Shown here in pieces: positions 1-8,143 of a stretch of DNA of 64,000 nt. Numbering within the stretch: position 1 is the first letter of the stretch; each line of letters begins with the position of its first letter. The DNA is from Devosia sp. SD17-2 (lineage in GTDB: Bacteria; Pseudomonadota; Alphaproteobacteria; Rhizobiales; Devosiaceae). Position numbers and translations under genes: made by a program. The stretch spans positions 2,621,001-2,685,000 of the forward strand of contig NZ_CP104002.1 in the NCBI RefSeq assembly GCF_029201565.1, read 5' to 3'. A model generated the notes under the pieces. The model was not told the DNA's origin and ran no database searches. It worked only from the letters and a program-made list of their open reading frames with translations.

Positions 1-1489
1 TGGACACGCCGTAGAAGTCGGGCTGGAAGTACATCATCAGCCACGGCGGATCGTTGTAGAAGACTTCGAGCATGCGATCGATGACGACACGGCGTTCCTC
101 ATCGGTCTTGGCGGCGGAGATCTCCGCCCAGCCGTCAAACCACTCCGGGTTGTCCCATTCGGTGTAGTTGGTACCGGCAGTCGGGGTGGACAGGTCGGTC
201 ATGTCGTAGAGCGGGCTCCACGTACCACCACCAGTGCCCAGGAAGAACATCGGGCCGGCATCGTGGGCGCTGATCAGCGGCACGTAGACGGATGCCCATT
301 CGAGCAGTTCGACGTTGGTCTGGACGCCGATGTCGGACAGATACTGGCCGACGGCGAGAGCGACGTTTGCGTCGTTGAGGTAACGACCACGCGGAGCCTG
401 CATGGTGATTTCGAAGCGAACGCCGTCTTCACCGCGGGGATAGCCAGCCTCGTCGAGGAGCTTTTCGGCCATTTCCGGATCATAGGCATAGGGTTCGAGC
501 GACTTGTTGTCGTTCGGCGGGTTCACCAGGCCGTTGGCACGGGTGCACTCGAAATTCAGCAGCTGCGAGCAGATCGCCGGAACGTCGACTGCGTACTGCA
601 GTGCAACGCGCACCGCGGTTTCCTGGATAGCCTTGCCGCCTTCGCTGCCATCAGCGAAGTCCTGACGCTGGTTGAAACCAACGTACATGCGGCGCGTGCC
701 CTGCACTGCCTTGACTTCGGCGTTCCCGGAGCCGTTGACGGCGTCGAGCTGGTCAGGTGCGACATTGGTGATGATGTCGACATTACCCGCAATAAGCTCG
801 GCCGAACGGGTCGAAGCTTCGGGAATGATGCGCCAGACGATGGTCTGGGCATTGGCTTCATCTTCCTTGACGCGCTCAAGCACGACCTGGCTGCCACGAT
901 CCCACGAAGCGAGTTTATAGGGGCCCGAGCCGATCGGCGTGCTGGCAGCATCTGCGAGGGACATTGCCTCGTAGCTGTCCTTGCAGTGAATGAACACTTC
1001 AGCGATCAGACCGAAGGACACCGGGTTCTTCTGGCCAAGGTTGATCTTGACCTCGCGCTCGCTGATGGCCTCGGCGCCGGCGAACTGGATCGAGGAATAG
1101 ACAAAGCCGGGCGTATTGCCGGTGAAGGCATTGGCCGGATCGGCTGCACGGTTGAAGGAATAGGCCGCGTCTTCAGCCGTCAACGCTTCGCCATCCTCGC
1201 AAACGAGGCCTTCGCGCAGCGTGTAGGTATATGACTTGCCGTCTTCTGCCTCGACGTAGCTTTCGGCCAGGTCCGGGACAATATCACCCTCGGGGGTGAT
1301 CTCGTACAGCGTACCAAAGATGTGCTTGGCGATGTTCGAGTTGTCGCGGCTGGAGATAGCTGCGGGGTCAAAAGTGTTCGCGTCCGCACTGATACCGACG
1401 GTTATGGTGTCTGCGGACTGTGCCACAGCGAGCGCTGGTGCAGCGAACACTGCAACGCCTGCCATGAGCAAAGCTCTGATATTGGTCAT
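1..1489 (-). CDS. ABC transporter substrate-binding protein, family 5 (partial)
   Basis: Periplasmic solute-binding protein of the peptide/nickel (SBP_bac_5) class. The reverse-strand frame opens at ATG 1487-1489, after a GGGAG-type ribosome site, and runs off the left edge with no stop, so the C-terminus is missing. The first ~23 residues form a signal peptide (MTNIRALLMAGVAVFAAPAL, then AVAQ). The family hallmarks follow: an ITVGISADANTFDP-type N-terminus, LREGLVCEDGEALTAEDA around residue 90, and a late segment reading YDPEMAEKLLDEAGYP. It is the last visible gene of the minus arm; matching permeases would be expected further left, outside the window, while two Opp/Dpp ATPases lie in the plus arm (20343-22414). 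Substrate is unknown; the surrounding peptidases suggest a peptide or peptide-like compound. Confidence 0.93.
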   Translation of the reverse strand, partial: MTNIRALLMAGVAVFAAPALAVAQSADTITVGISADANTFDPAAISSRDNSNIAKHIFGTLYEITPEGDIVPDLAESYVEAEDGKSYTYTLREGLVCEDGEALTAEDAAYSFNRAADPANAFTGNTPGFVYSSIQFAGAEAISEREVKINLGQKNPVSFGLIAEVFIHCKDSYEAMSLADAASTPIGSGPYKLASWDRGSQVVLERVKEDEANAQTIVWRIIPEASTRSAELIAGNVDIITNVAPDQLDAVNGSGNAEVKAVQGTRRMYVGFNQRQDFADGSEGGKAIQETAVRVALQYAVDVPAICSQLLNFECTRANGLVNPPNDNKSLEPYAYDPEMAEKLLDEAGYPRGEDGVRFEITMQAPRGRYLNDANVALAVGQYLSDIGVQTNVELLEWASVYVPLISAHDAGPMFFLGTGGGTWSPLYDMTDLSTPTAGTNYTEWDNPEWFDGWAEISAAKTDEERRVVIDRMLEVFYNDPPWLMMYFQPDFYGVS

Positions 1490-1557
1490 TACGAGTAACT
1501 CCCTGTTGAATGGATAAGGCGCCCTGTGTTCCCGCCCAGGTCACCGTCCTACGGACT

Positions 1558-1679
1558 TGCGGAGACATCCCCGCACATCCTGCTCGCATACCCAGCCGCA
1601 CGAGTGGCACTCCACTTCGGCATGGGCCCACCCTGCACTCGCGCAGGGCACCCTCTTTCAGTCCCCAGGGCGCTAGCCC
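1558..1679. repeat. Cluster of short hairpins in the leader of the binding-protein gene
   Basis: Four short perfect inverted repeats lie in the 209-bp gap between the dehydrogenase stop (1699) and the binding-protein start (1489): TGCGG/CCGCA at 1558-1575, AGTGG/CCACT at 1603-1616, CCCTGC/GCAGGG at 1631-1648 and GGGC/GCCC at 1668-1679. There is no T-tract, so they are not intrinsic terminators. Hairpins just upstream of a binding-protein cistron often stabilise that part of the message; that role here is inference. Confidence 0.5.
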
Positions 1680-1698
1680 CGGTTGCAGTCATACGCTC

Positions 1699-2769
1699 TC
1701 AGACCTGCTCCACGTGGGCAGCAGGATTTGAGCGGACGACCTTCTCGTTCGAGCCGCTTTCGGCACCGAATTCTGTGATGTCGACCGTACGGTTTTCGGT
1801 TGATGAAATGATGCAGGCCTCAACCATGTGCAGCGATCGCAGGTGGTCGCGACCGGAACACTGAAGCTCGGCCTCGCCCTTGAGGGCGGCCACAAAGGCT
1901 TCAAGCAGCAGGACGGCGTCGTTGTACCACTGCTCATAGGGCGGCAGTTCAACGCTGGTCAGCTGCTTGTCGTGTCGGAGGGCGAAATGCAGGTCACCGA
2001 ACTGGTCGTTCTGCATGACCACGCCTTCGGCACACTCATGGCGCCAGGTGAAGCCCGGCTCCTGCCAGTTCGACTGCCAGGTGCCCTGGTAGATGACGAT
2101 CACCCCATTGGCGAAGGTGAACAGCGCGCTGACATTGGCGTCGTCGGCATACATCGACCAGCTGGGATTGAAGGTCTTGGCCGAGACCGAGACCAGCTCA
2201 GACTGGTAGACATAGCGCATGAGGTCGAAGTGGTGGATCGACTGTTCCCACAGCATGGGCTGGGCCATGGTGAGGGGGTATTTGTTCAGCCGTGCCAGCG
2301 TCCCATCACGCCAGCGCTCATAGGTGAACCGCGAAAATTCCGGCTTGCCGACAGTAGTGTCGAACAGCGACATGGTCTTTTGCGTAACCGGCAGGTAGCG
2401 GAAATTGAGGCCAACCATCAACGGCACGCCGGCTTCCTCGGCCATTTCGACATAGCGCTTGGCCAGCGGCACACTGTCTGCGAGCGGCTTTTCGGCCAGG
2501 ATCGGCAGCTTTGCGCGGCAGGCCGCCTCCATCTGCGCTTCGCGGCCACCCGGCGGGGTAATCAGGACGATGGCGTCGGCTTCGATCTTGCCCACGATGT
2601 CGAGATCGGCTGAGGCGGTTGCGTTCGGCCACTGGGCGAGCGCACGCTCGCGCGCTGCTTCACTGGGATCGATCAGCCCGACAATGGTGCAATCAGGATT
2701 GTCCTTGATCACACGCATCCAGAACTGGGCACGGGCACCGAGCCCGACGAGGATAAGACGCAGTGTCAT
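1699..2769 (-). CDS. Gfo/Idh/MocA family oxidoreductase
   Basis: NAD(P)-dependent dehydrogenase of the Gfo/Idh/MocA family, typically acting on a sugar, inositol or related polyol in the cytoplasm. The protein (356 residues) begins MTLRLILVGLGARAQFW, a Rossmann nucleotide-binding start, and has the family signature AEKPLADS near residue 95, where the EKP lysine lies. I chose ATG 2767-2769 because GGAGGA stands just upstream and because it overlaps the stop of the preceding epimerase gene in an ATGA; the frame stays open for 16 more codons upstream but those would overlap that gene. It is followed by the hairpin-rich gap and the binding-protein gene. Substrate not known. Confidence 0.88.
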   Translation of the reverse strand: MTLRLILVGLGARAQFWMRVIKDNPDCTIVGLIDPSEAARERALAQWPNATASADLDIVGKIEADAIVLITPPGGREAQMEAACRAKLPILAEKPLADSVPLAKRYVEMAEEAGVPLMVGLNFRYLPVTQKTMSLFDTTVGKPEFSRFTYERWRDGTLARLNKYPLTMAQPMLWEQSIHHFDLMRYVYQSELVSVSAKTFNPSWSMYADDANVSALFTFANGVIVIYQGTWQSNWQEPGFTWRHECAEGVVMQNDQFGDLHFALRHDKQLTSVELPPYEQWYNDAVLLLEAFVAALKGEAELQCSGRDHLRSLHMVEACIISSTENRTVDITEFGAESGSNEKVVRSNPAAHVEQV

Positions 2770-3668
2770 GGGCGGTCCTCCATGACCGAATTGAGACCAG
2801 AGGCCAGAGCAGTCCAACCGAAGAGGTCGGAAGGCGGCACGATTTCACTGGTCATGGGCACGCGATAGTCGGCAGCCTCGGCCAGCCGAACCTCGACCCC
2901 GTATTTTGCAGCAATCATCTCGGCAAGTTCGACATCGTCGATATCCTCGCCGGAGGTGAAATGGATGACGCCGGAGATGGCGGGCTGGCGGTCGAGCAGC
3001 GCCAGCAGCGCCTTGGGCAGGTCCGGGCCATAGGTCCAGTCGCGGCGCGAGCGCGGCAGGTCAACGACAATGGCATCGCCATTGCGACCGGCTTCGATCC
3101 AGCGACGGAGCGGCGACATATATTGGCGGGTCTGGCGCACGCGCTCGCCCGGGCCATAGATGGGGCCGAGGCGAATAGCGATGGCCCGCATCTCTCCGGG
3201 CAATTCGGTTTCGAGCAGCAGCTCCCCTGCCCGCTTGGCAATGGCATAGGGAATGGTCGCGCGTGCCGGTGTGCTTTCCAGCAACACCCCATCGGCGTCT
3301 TCGGAGCGGAACACACCAGAGGACGAGAGCAGGACAAAGTCCTTTGCCCCGCAGGCGCGTGCCTTGGCGAGCACGGCGAGCGTGGTCTCGCAGTTGATAC
3401 GCAGGCAATCGAAAGCGGAGAGGCCCGCTTCGGGCGATGGCGAGGTGATCGCCGCGCCATGAATGACGAGGTCAAAGCCGCCCAGGCCGTCCAGCACTTC
3501 GGCCGTGATATCGCTTTCGACGAGCTCGGCACCGGCCAGACTGGCCCGGGCAAATTCGTCGAAAAACTGGTCGAGGCCAGTTACCGCATAACCGGCGTCG
3601 AGCAGGCCCTTCGTGAGGAACCCCCCAACGAAACCACCGGCACCGGTAATCAGAGCGCGACGCGTCAT
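2766..3668 (-). CDS. NAD-dependent epimerase/dehydratase family protein
   Basis: Extended short-chain dehydrogenase (300 residues). The N-terminus RRALITGAGGFVGGFL carries the GxxGxxG cofactor motif, and IPYAIAKRAGE around residue 143 supplies the YxxxK catalytic pair. Proteins of this size and type include sugar epimerases and sugar-acid dehydrogenases such as D-erythronate dehydrogenase; the sequence alone does not choose between them. Start and stop both overlap neighbours by 4 bases (GntR upstream, Gfo/Idh downstream), so it is translationally coupled inside the minus arm. The neighbouring Gfo/Idh and DapA-type genes make a sugar-acid-like intermediate plausible, but this is inference. 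Confidence 0.85.
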   Translation of the reverse strand: MTRRALITGAGGFVGGFLTKGLLDAGYAVTGLDQFFDEFARASLAGAELVESDITAEVLDGLGGFDLVIHGAAITSPSPEAGLSAFDCLRINCETTLAVLAKARACGAKDFVLLSSSGVFRSEDADGVLLESTPARATIPYAIAKRAGELLLETELPGEMRAIAIRLGPIYGPGERVRQTRQYMSPLRRWIEAGRNGDAIVVDLPRSRRDWTYGPDLPKALLALLDRQPAISGVIHFTSGEDIDDVELAEMIAAKYGVEVRLAEAADYRVPMTSEIVPPSDLFGWTALASGLNSVMEDRP

Positions 3669-4342
3669 ACCTCGATCCCCAGTTCTTCCGGACGGATCTG
3701 GGACGCGGAACGCGTGTGGTCGGAGATCAGCGAGATCGCCAGGATCATGTCGCCGCTCTCGATGGCATCCACGATCGGCGGATGCTTGGCAGCGACCTCG
3801 CGCAGGTCGCGGTTGGCGCTGTTACGCAATGCCATGATCTGACGAATGCGCAGGTAGAGATTGTCCCACATGCTGAGCATGAGAGCGTGGTCCGCCGCCT
3901 TGATCAGGTCGCGATGAAACGCCTCGTCGGACTGCATGAGGCTGGAAAAGTCGCCCCGCTCTGCCGACGCGAACATGTCGTCGCTGTGCCCGCGCAGGGT
4001 CGAGATGTCAGACTTGCGCTCGACGACACGCCGAATGGCGAAAGCCTCGAACTGTTCGCGCAGGCTATAGAGCTCCTCGACTTCCTTGAGGGTCAGCGGC
4101 TTTACGCGCTTGCCCTTGTAGGGAACGCTCTCGATCAGCCCGTCGGCCTCGAGGATCTGGATTGCCTCCCGTACCGGAGCGCGAGAGACGCTGAGCTGGT
4201 CCGCCAGGGCCATCTCCACGATCGGCGTCCCGGGGCGCATGGTCCCATCGATAATTGCCTTCCGAATGATCTCGGCCACCGAGACGCGCAGTGGCACGTT
4301 TTCGATACGGGAGATGTCGGAGGTGGAACCGGCGGGGCTCAT
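3665..4342 (-). CDS. GntR family transcriptional regulator, FCD (FadR) type
   Basis: Transcription factor of 225 residues. Residues ~18-85 are a winged helix: EIIRKAIIDGTMRPGTPIVE, then LADQLSVSRAPVREAIQILEADGLIE, the typical GntR recognition helix. The C-terminal half is the all-helical FCD ligand-binding domain with the usual metal-ligand pattern (DEAFHRDLIKAADH near 145 and later histidines). It sits inside the minus arm between the DapA-type gene (next base upstream) and the epimerase (4-base overlap), so it is the natural candidate regulator of the divergent island. FCD regulators bind short palindromes; the 14-bp palindrome at 10972-10985 is the best candidate site. The effector is unknown. 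Confidence 0.9.
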   Translation of the reverse strand: MSPAGSTSDISRIENVPLRVSVAEIIRKAIIDGTMRPGTPIVEMALADQLSVSRAPVREAIQILEADGLIESVPYKGKRVKPLTLKEVEELYSLREQFEAFAIRRVVERKSDISTLRGHSDDMFASAERGDFSSLMQSDEAFHRDLIKAADHALMLSMWDNLYLRIRQIMALRNSANRDLREVAAKHPPIVDAIESGDMILAISLISDHTRSASQIRPEELGIEV

Positions 4343-5239
4343 TCAGACCTCGGTTTCTGCAAGCTGGACGGCGCGATCGATCGCAGCCTGATGGCTATCG
4401 GCAAGCTTGACGAACGGCGGGCGGACGATGGCGTAGCTCTGGTCCTTATGGCGTGCAGCGGCAGCAGCCTTGATCGCCGGGATCAACGGCAGGCCTTCAA
4501 ATATCTTGCGCACTTCGGTGACGCCGGCAGCGATCGCGGCTTCCTTCTCCGTCCCAAGCGCTGCCATCAACGCCTTGATATTGCGTGCGTTTACGTTGGC
4601 TGAGGCGCTGATGCAACCCGCACCACCGGCTGCGACATTCTGCGGGATCAGTGCTTCGGACGCTGAATAGACGTCGAGCTCGGGGAAGGCCTTGATGACG
4701 GAATGGGTGTTTTCCCAATTGCCCGAGCTGTCCTTGAGGCCAACGAAAATGCCAGGGAACTTGGCCATCAGCGCTTCAATCAGCGTCAGGGTCACCGGCA
4801 CGCCGGTCATCTGCGGAATGTGGTAGAGATAGATGCGCAGTTTCTCTTCGGCCACGGCGTCAATGATCGCGGAGAAGCTGTCGACGATCCCCTGCTCCGG
4901 CACGCCCTTGTAGTAGAACGGCGGCAGAGACAGCGTGCCGAGGCACCCGCGCGACACCGCATGGCGGGTCAGCGCAATACTGTCGGTCAACGCCGCGCAG
5001 CCGGTACCGGGGATTAGCCGGTCGGCGGCGATGCCGCTATCGATCAGCGCATCGAGCAGTTCGATGCGTTCTGCCACCGACATGGAATTGGCTTCACTGG
5101 TGGTACCGAATGGCGCCAGGCCATCGGCGCCGTCATCCAGCAGAGCCTTCGAGTTCGCGATGAACCGCTCGGTGTCGATGCTCAGATCAGCCTTGAAGGG
5201 CGTGATGGCCGGGACATAGAGTTTTGGCGTGCGGGTCAT
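4343..5239 (-). CDS. Dihydrodipicolinate synthase / N-acetylneuraminate lyase family aldolase
   Basis: Class I (Schiff-base) aldolase of the DapA/NanA superfamily, 298 residues, full length. The hallmarks are all visible: the GTTSE motif at 45-49, the catalytic tyrosine region YLYHIP (Y139), and the Schiff-base lysine in VGLKDSSGNW (K169). Members cleave or form 2-keto acids (lysine synthesis, sialate, 2-keto-3-deoxy sugar acids, hydroxyproline intermediates). In a catabolic operon with a GntR regulator and dehydrogenases, a pyruvate-yielding lyase is more likely than lysine biosynthesis. Start ATG at 5239 is spaced 3 bases from the upstream ureidoglycolate lyase-type gene. Confidence 0.9.
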   Translation of the reverse strand: MTRTPKLYVPAITPFKADLSIDTERFIANSKALLDDGADGLAPFGTTSEANSMSVAERIELLDALIDSGIAADRLIPGTGCAALTDSIALTRHAVSRGCLGTLSLPPFYYKGVPEQGIVDSFSAIIDAVAEEKLRIYLYHIPQMTGVPVTLTLIEALMAKFPGIFVGLKDSSGNWENTHSVIKAFPELDVYSASEALIPQNVAAGGAGCISASANVNARNIKALMAALGTEKEAAIAAGVTEVRKIFEGLPLIPAIKAAAAARHKDQSYAIVRPPFVKLADSHQAAIDRAVQLAETEV

Positions 5240-5242
5240 TGA

Positions 5243-5719
5243 TTAATCCTGAGAAACAAGGGTCACGGCGGGGATTTCGATGAACTCGTCGTCATCGTCC
5301 CTGCCGCGCCACATGAGAACAGCGAAGGCGCCGTCCCGATCGAGCACGGAGGCGCCCGCATGCCAGACGGTGGATTTGTAGATCGTGCCAAGCGAGCTCG
5401 GCACGATGAAGCTGCGCAGACCCGCCAGGTCCGGGCTGCCATCGGCAAGCGACGGGGCCACGGTGACGATGTAGCGTTCGACATCCAGCGGCACGAAGCA
5501 CTGCGCCGCGTGAGGATGGCGTTCCAGCTTGGTGATGGGCGCCGGCAAAATTGTCGGCGCCATCGAGTTGACGTGAAAGACCGGTGCCAGCCCCTCACCG
5601 CCCAACCAGTCGGAGAAGAAGCGGCGTTCGCCATGCTTATCCGGCCTGCGGATGAACGTGCCGAATGGCGCAAATTCCTCCACACTGGGAAGCGGCCGGA
5701 GCCGGACGGTTCTGGTCAT
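5243..5719 (-). CDS. Ureidoglycolate lyase family protein (AllA type)
   Basis: Small cupin-like protein of 158 residues matching the AllA family, which releases urea from ureidoglycolate to give glyoxylate. Seen directly: an N-terminal EEFAPFGTFI segment, then LERHPHAAQCFVPLDVERYI around residues 66-85 and a late IYKSTVWHAG segment, all characteristic blocks of this family. Its start overlaps the stop of the PuuE-type gene by 4 bases, so the two are made together. Together with PuuE-type and AllB-type genes in the island this suggests ureide or ring-opened cyclic-amide chemistry. True substrate not established. Confidence 0.82.
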   Translation of the reverse strand: MTRTVRLRPLPSVEEFAPFGTFIRRPDKHGERRFFSDWLGGEGLAPVFHVNSMAPTILPAPITKLERHPHAAQCFVPLDVERYIVTVAPSLADGSPDLAGLRSFIVPSSLGTIYKSTVWHAGASVLDRDGAFAVLMWRGRDDDDEFIEIPAVTLVSQD

Positions 5720-6621
5720 GCTGCACCGTCCGCGGGCATGACCTTGCGCCAGTGGGCGGCAATGTCTTCACGCTTGGCGATCCAGACGCCGTCGCGCTTG
5801 CTGATATGGTCGATGAACTTGACCAGGCCAGCAAAACGACCAGGGTGACCGATGACCCGCGGATGCAGGCCCACCGACATCATGCGCGGAGTCTGCTTGC
5901 CCTCTGCATGAAGCACCTCGAAGCTTTCGATCAGGAAAGCGGCATAATCTGCCGGATTCTCGATACCGCCACCCGCCAGGAATTTGGCGTCGTTGGTGAC
6001 CAGCGAATAGGGCAGCACAAGGTGCTGCTTGCCCGAGACTTCGGTCCAGTAGGGAACCTCGTCATTGTAGGCGTCGCTGTCATAGCCGTAGCCACCGTGC
6101 TCGACGACGAGGCGTCGGGTCCGTTCGCTCCGGCTATAGCGGCAATACCAGCCCTGAGGCGCCCGGCCGATGACGCGAAGGATCGTCTCATGCGCCTTGG
6201 CGATGTGCTCCCGCTCTGTCGCTTCGTCGAGCTTGTAGTGCTCGATCCAGCGATAGCCGTGGGCAGCCAAGTCCCAGTCGGTCGCGGCGATGGCTTCAGC
6301 CACCTCCGCATTGCGTTCGAGCGCAAGGGCGGCGGCAAAGATCGTCACCGGGAGATTACGATCCCGGAACAATCTGTAGAGCCGCCAGAACCCGACCCGA
6401 GAGCCGTACTCGTACATGCTCTCGGACGCGAGATCGCGGTCCCCCTGGGGCACGCGCGGGGCGGAGACCTCGATGAGGGCAGATTCGGAACGTCCGTCTC
6501 CCTCACCGACCGAATACTCGGATCCTTCTTCGTAGTTGAGGACGAAGTTGACGGCCACCCCGGCATTGCCGGGCCAGCGGACGGTTGGGGGCCGGTTGGC
6601 ATATCCCACGAAATCGCGCAT
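5716..6621 (-). CDS. puuE: Polysaccharide deacetylase superfamily, PuuE-type allantoinase
   Basis: Protein of 301 residues in the NodB-fold polysaccharide deacetylase superfamily, closest in appearance to PuuE, the metal-independent allantoinase: MRDFVGYANRPPTVRWPG at the start, then FVLNYEEGSEYSVGEGD, and SEYMYEYGSR-like spacing seen as SESMYEYGSRVGFWRLYRLF around residue 75. I start it at ATG 6619-6621, preceded by AGGA, rather than ten codons earlier. Its stop overlaps the AllA-type start. PuuE and AllA together would take allantoin to ureidoglycolate and glyoxylate only with an allantoicase, which I do not see, so a different cyclic ureide or imide is possible. Confidence 0.8.
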   Translation of the reverse strand: MRDFVGYANRPPTVRWPGNAGVAVNFVLNYEEGSEYSVGEGDGRSESALIEVSAPRVPQGDRDLASESMYEYGSRVGFWRLYRLFRDRNLPVTIFAAALALERNAEVAEAIAATDWDLAAHGYRWIEHYKLDEATEREHIAKAHETILRVIGRAPQGWYCRYSRSERTRRLVVEHGGYGYDSDAYNDEVPYWTEVSGKQHLVLPYSLVTNDAKFLAGGGIENPADYAAFLIESFEVLHAEGKQTPRMMSVGLHPRVIGHPGRFAGLVKFIDHISKRDGVWIAKREDIAAHWRKVMPADGAA

Positions 6622-6653
6622 GTTTGCTTCCTGCCCTGCCCCGGTACCCACCT

Positions 6654-7646
6654 TTAGTCTCGCTTCCCCTCAACCTTGTTGAAGAAGCAGCACCAGTCGC
6701 CGGTGTTGACGTTAGGCAGTGCGCGCAGGCCGAAGAACATGCCGTCGGCGGGTGCAACCAGTTCGGCCAGTTCGTCGCCGAAGATGTTGATGATCTTGGC
6801 GATGGAGTCGCCCTTCTTCATCGGCTTGAGGAAGTCCACGCCCGGGGTCGGCACGAAGATGCCCGAGCACGGTGCCAGGAGGGCTTCCTGCTGACCGCGC
6901 GTCGCGTCGGTCGGATAGGTCGCCTGGCCAGGATACATCTTGTAGTGGCGCAGGATGTTGATGATGGAGTCGGCGAGGTCGCGCGACACCTTGGCAAAGG
7001 CTTCCGGCGAGGTTGCCGAACGGCCACCGAGTTCGACGGTGATGCCGGTCTTGCCGATCGCCTTCATCTGCGCCATGGGCGAACCCTTGGGCAGGAAGTT
7101 GGACATGATGCAGCCCCAGCCTTCACCCATGGCCTTGGCCAGCTCGACGGACTCGGGGGTCTCGTCGACGAAGATTGCCTTGGCGAGGAAGGAGTGCGCG
7201 CCACCCGAGTGGATCGAGATTTCGAGGTCGGCGACCTGGCTCATCCATTCCGAGTGCGCCCAGGCGATACGCTCGCTGAGGTAGCCATCGGCGCGGCCCG
7301 GATAGATGCGGTTCATGTCGAAGGAGAACGTATCCAGCGGGTTGCCGCGGTTGGCGTTCTCGAATGCCATGACGTTGAGCACCGGCACCATGACCAGCGT
7401 GCCCGAGAGCTGCTTGGGATCAACTTCGCGCAGGGCGATGGCGCAGGCCATCGGGCCTTCCGGCTCGTCGCCGTGGATAGCGCCGTCGACCCAGAACACC
7501 GGGCCCGGATTGACGCCATTGACGATGACGACGGGGATCTCAACCTTGGAGCCGCCGGCCAGGGTGGTCACGGGGATCGCACCGCGGACGATTTCGCCCG
7601 GAGCTGCGACTGCGGTACCGACGGTGATGGTCTTCTGTTCGGCCAT
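6654..7646 (-). CDS. Succinylglutamate desuccinylase/aspartoacylase family deacylase
   Basis: Zinc-dependent amide hydrolase of the AstE/AspA branch of the M14 fold, 330 residues. The metal site is seen in FWVDGAIHGDEPEGPMAC (HxxE around residues 60-63), with the later SIHSGG motif providing the second histidine. Relatives remove N-acyl groups from amino acids (N-succinylglutamate, N-acetylaspartate, N-acetyl-2,4-diaminobutyrate). The C-terminal third (PCSGIFVPTPGVDFLKPMKK) resembles the lipoyl-like beta barrel common to this family. It sits 3 bases downstream of the VOC gene. It probably removes an acyl group from an amino-acid-like intermediate of the island; which one is not known. Confidence 0.87.
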   Translation of the reverse strand: MAEQKTITVGTAVAAPGEIVRGAIPVTTLAGGSKVEIPVVIVNGVNPGPVFWVDGAIHGDEPEGPMACAIALREVDPKQLSGTLVMVPVLNVMAFENANRGNPLDTFSFDMNRIYPGRADGYLSERIAWAHSEWMSQVADLEISIHSGGAHSFLAKAIFVDETPESVELAKAMGEGWGCIMSNFLPKGSPMAQMKAIGKTGITVELGGRSATSPEAFAKVSRDLADSIINILRHYKMYPGQATYPTDATRGQQEALLAPCSGIFVPTPGVDFLKPMKKGDSIAKIINIFGDELAELVAPADGMFFGLRALPNVNTGDWCCFFNKVEGKRD

Positions 7647-7649
7647 TTC

Positions 7650-8135
7650 TTAGATGCCCTTGAATGCGTTATACTTTTCGAGTTCTTCAGGCGTGTAGAC
7701 CTGCATGAATTCGATCTCTACATCGCCGGCGTCATTGTCGAGGAATGCGACAAAGCCTTCCGGATGCGGGTGGCTGCCATAGACGCCGCAAGCCTGGCAG
7801 ATGCGCAGCTCGGCGCCCTGCGACTTGGCGTGGTCGAGTGCCGCGTCAATGTTTTCGACTTCGTAGCAGATGTGGTGCAGGCCCTGAGCGTTGCGCTCCT
7901 TGATCCAGGCGTCGAAACGACCGCCCTCTTCCAGCGACTGGCACAGCTGGTACTCGATGCCGCCGAGGTTGAAGAGCGCGACACGGTTCTTGGACTTCGG
8001 ATAGTCGATGATCTGCGTGTCAGTCGGCACGTGCAGGAACTTGGAATATGCGCTCAGCGCTTCCTTCGCGTCGCGGACGGCGAAGGCCATGTGCTTGATG
8101 GACTTGATATTGGGATTGTCGGATTTCACGGACAT
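7650..8135 (-). CDS. VOC family protein (glyoxalase/methylmalonyl-CoA epimerase-like)
   Basis: Metal-binding vicinal-oxygen-chelate protein, 161 residues, two beta-alpha-beta-beta-beta modules. Visible blocks: IKHMAFAVRDAKEALSAYSK near the N-terminus (first metal histidine), VALFNLGGIEYQLCQSLEEG, QGLHHICYEVENIDAALDH (second histidine pair) and a final VEIEFMQVYTPEE with a ligand glutamate. That layout fits methylmalonyl-CoA epimerase-like proteins, but the family also covers glyoxalases and dioxygenases. Lies between the aminotransferase (8 bases) and the deacylase (3 bases). No specific reaction can be assigned. Confidence 0.85.
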   Translation of the reverse strand: MSVKSDNPNIKSIKHMAFAVRDAKEALSAYSKFLHVPTDTQIIDYPKSKNRVALFNLGGIEYQLCQSLEEGGRFDAWIKERNAQGLHHICYEVENIDAALDHAKSQGAELRICQACGVYGSHPHPEGFVAFLDNDAGDVEIEFMQVYTPEELEKYNAFKGI

Positions 8136-8143
8136 GGTCTTCC

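Noticed and set aside
263..1234. Long plus-strand open frame across the left end
   Set aside because: It lies opposite the solute-binding protein frame, whose codons and domains are clear. High GC makes long antisense frames common here.
2763..3842. Plus-strand frame of 359 codons opposite the epimerase gene
   Set aside because: No recognisable domain and it spans parts of three coupled minus-strand genes, so it is a shadow.
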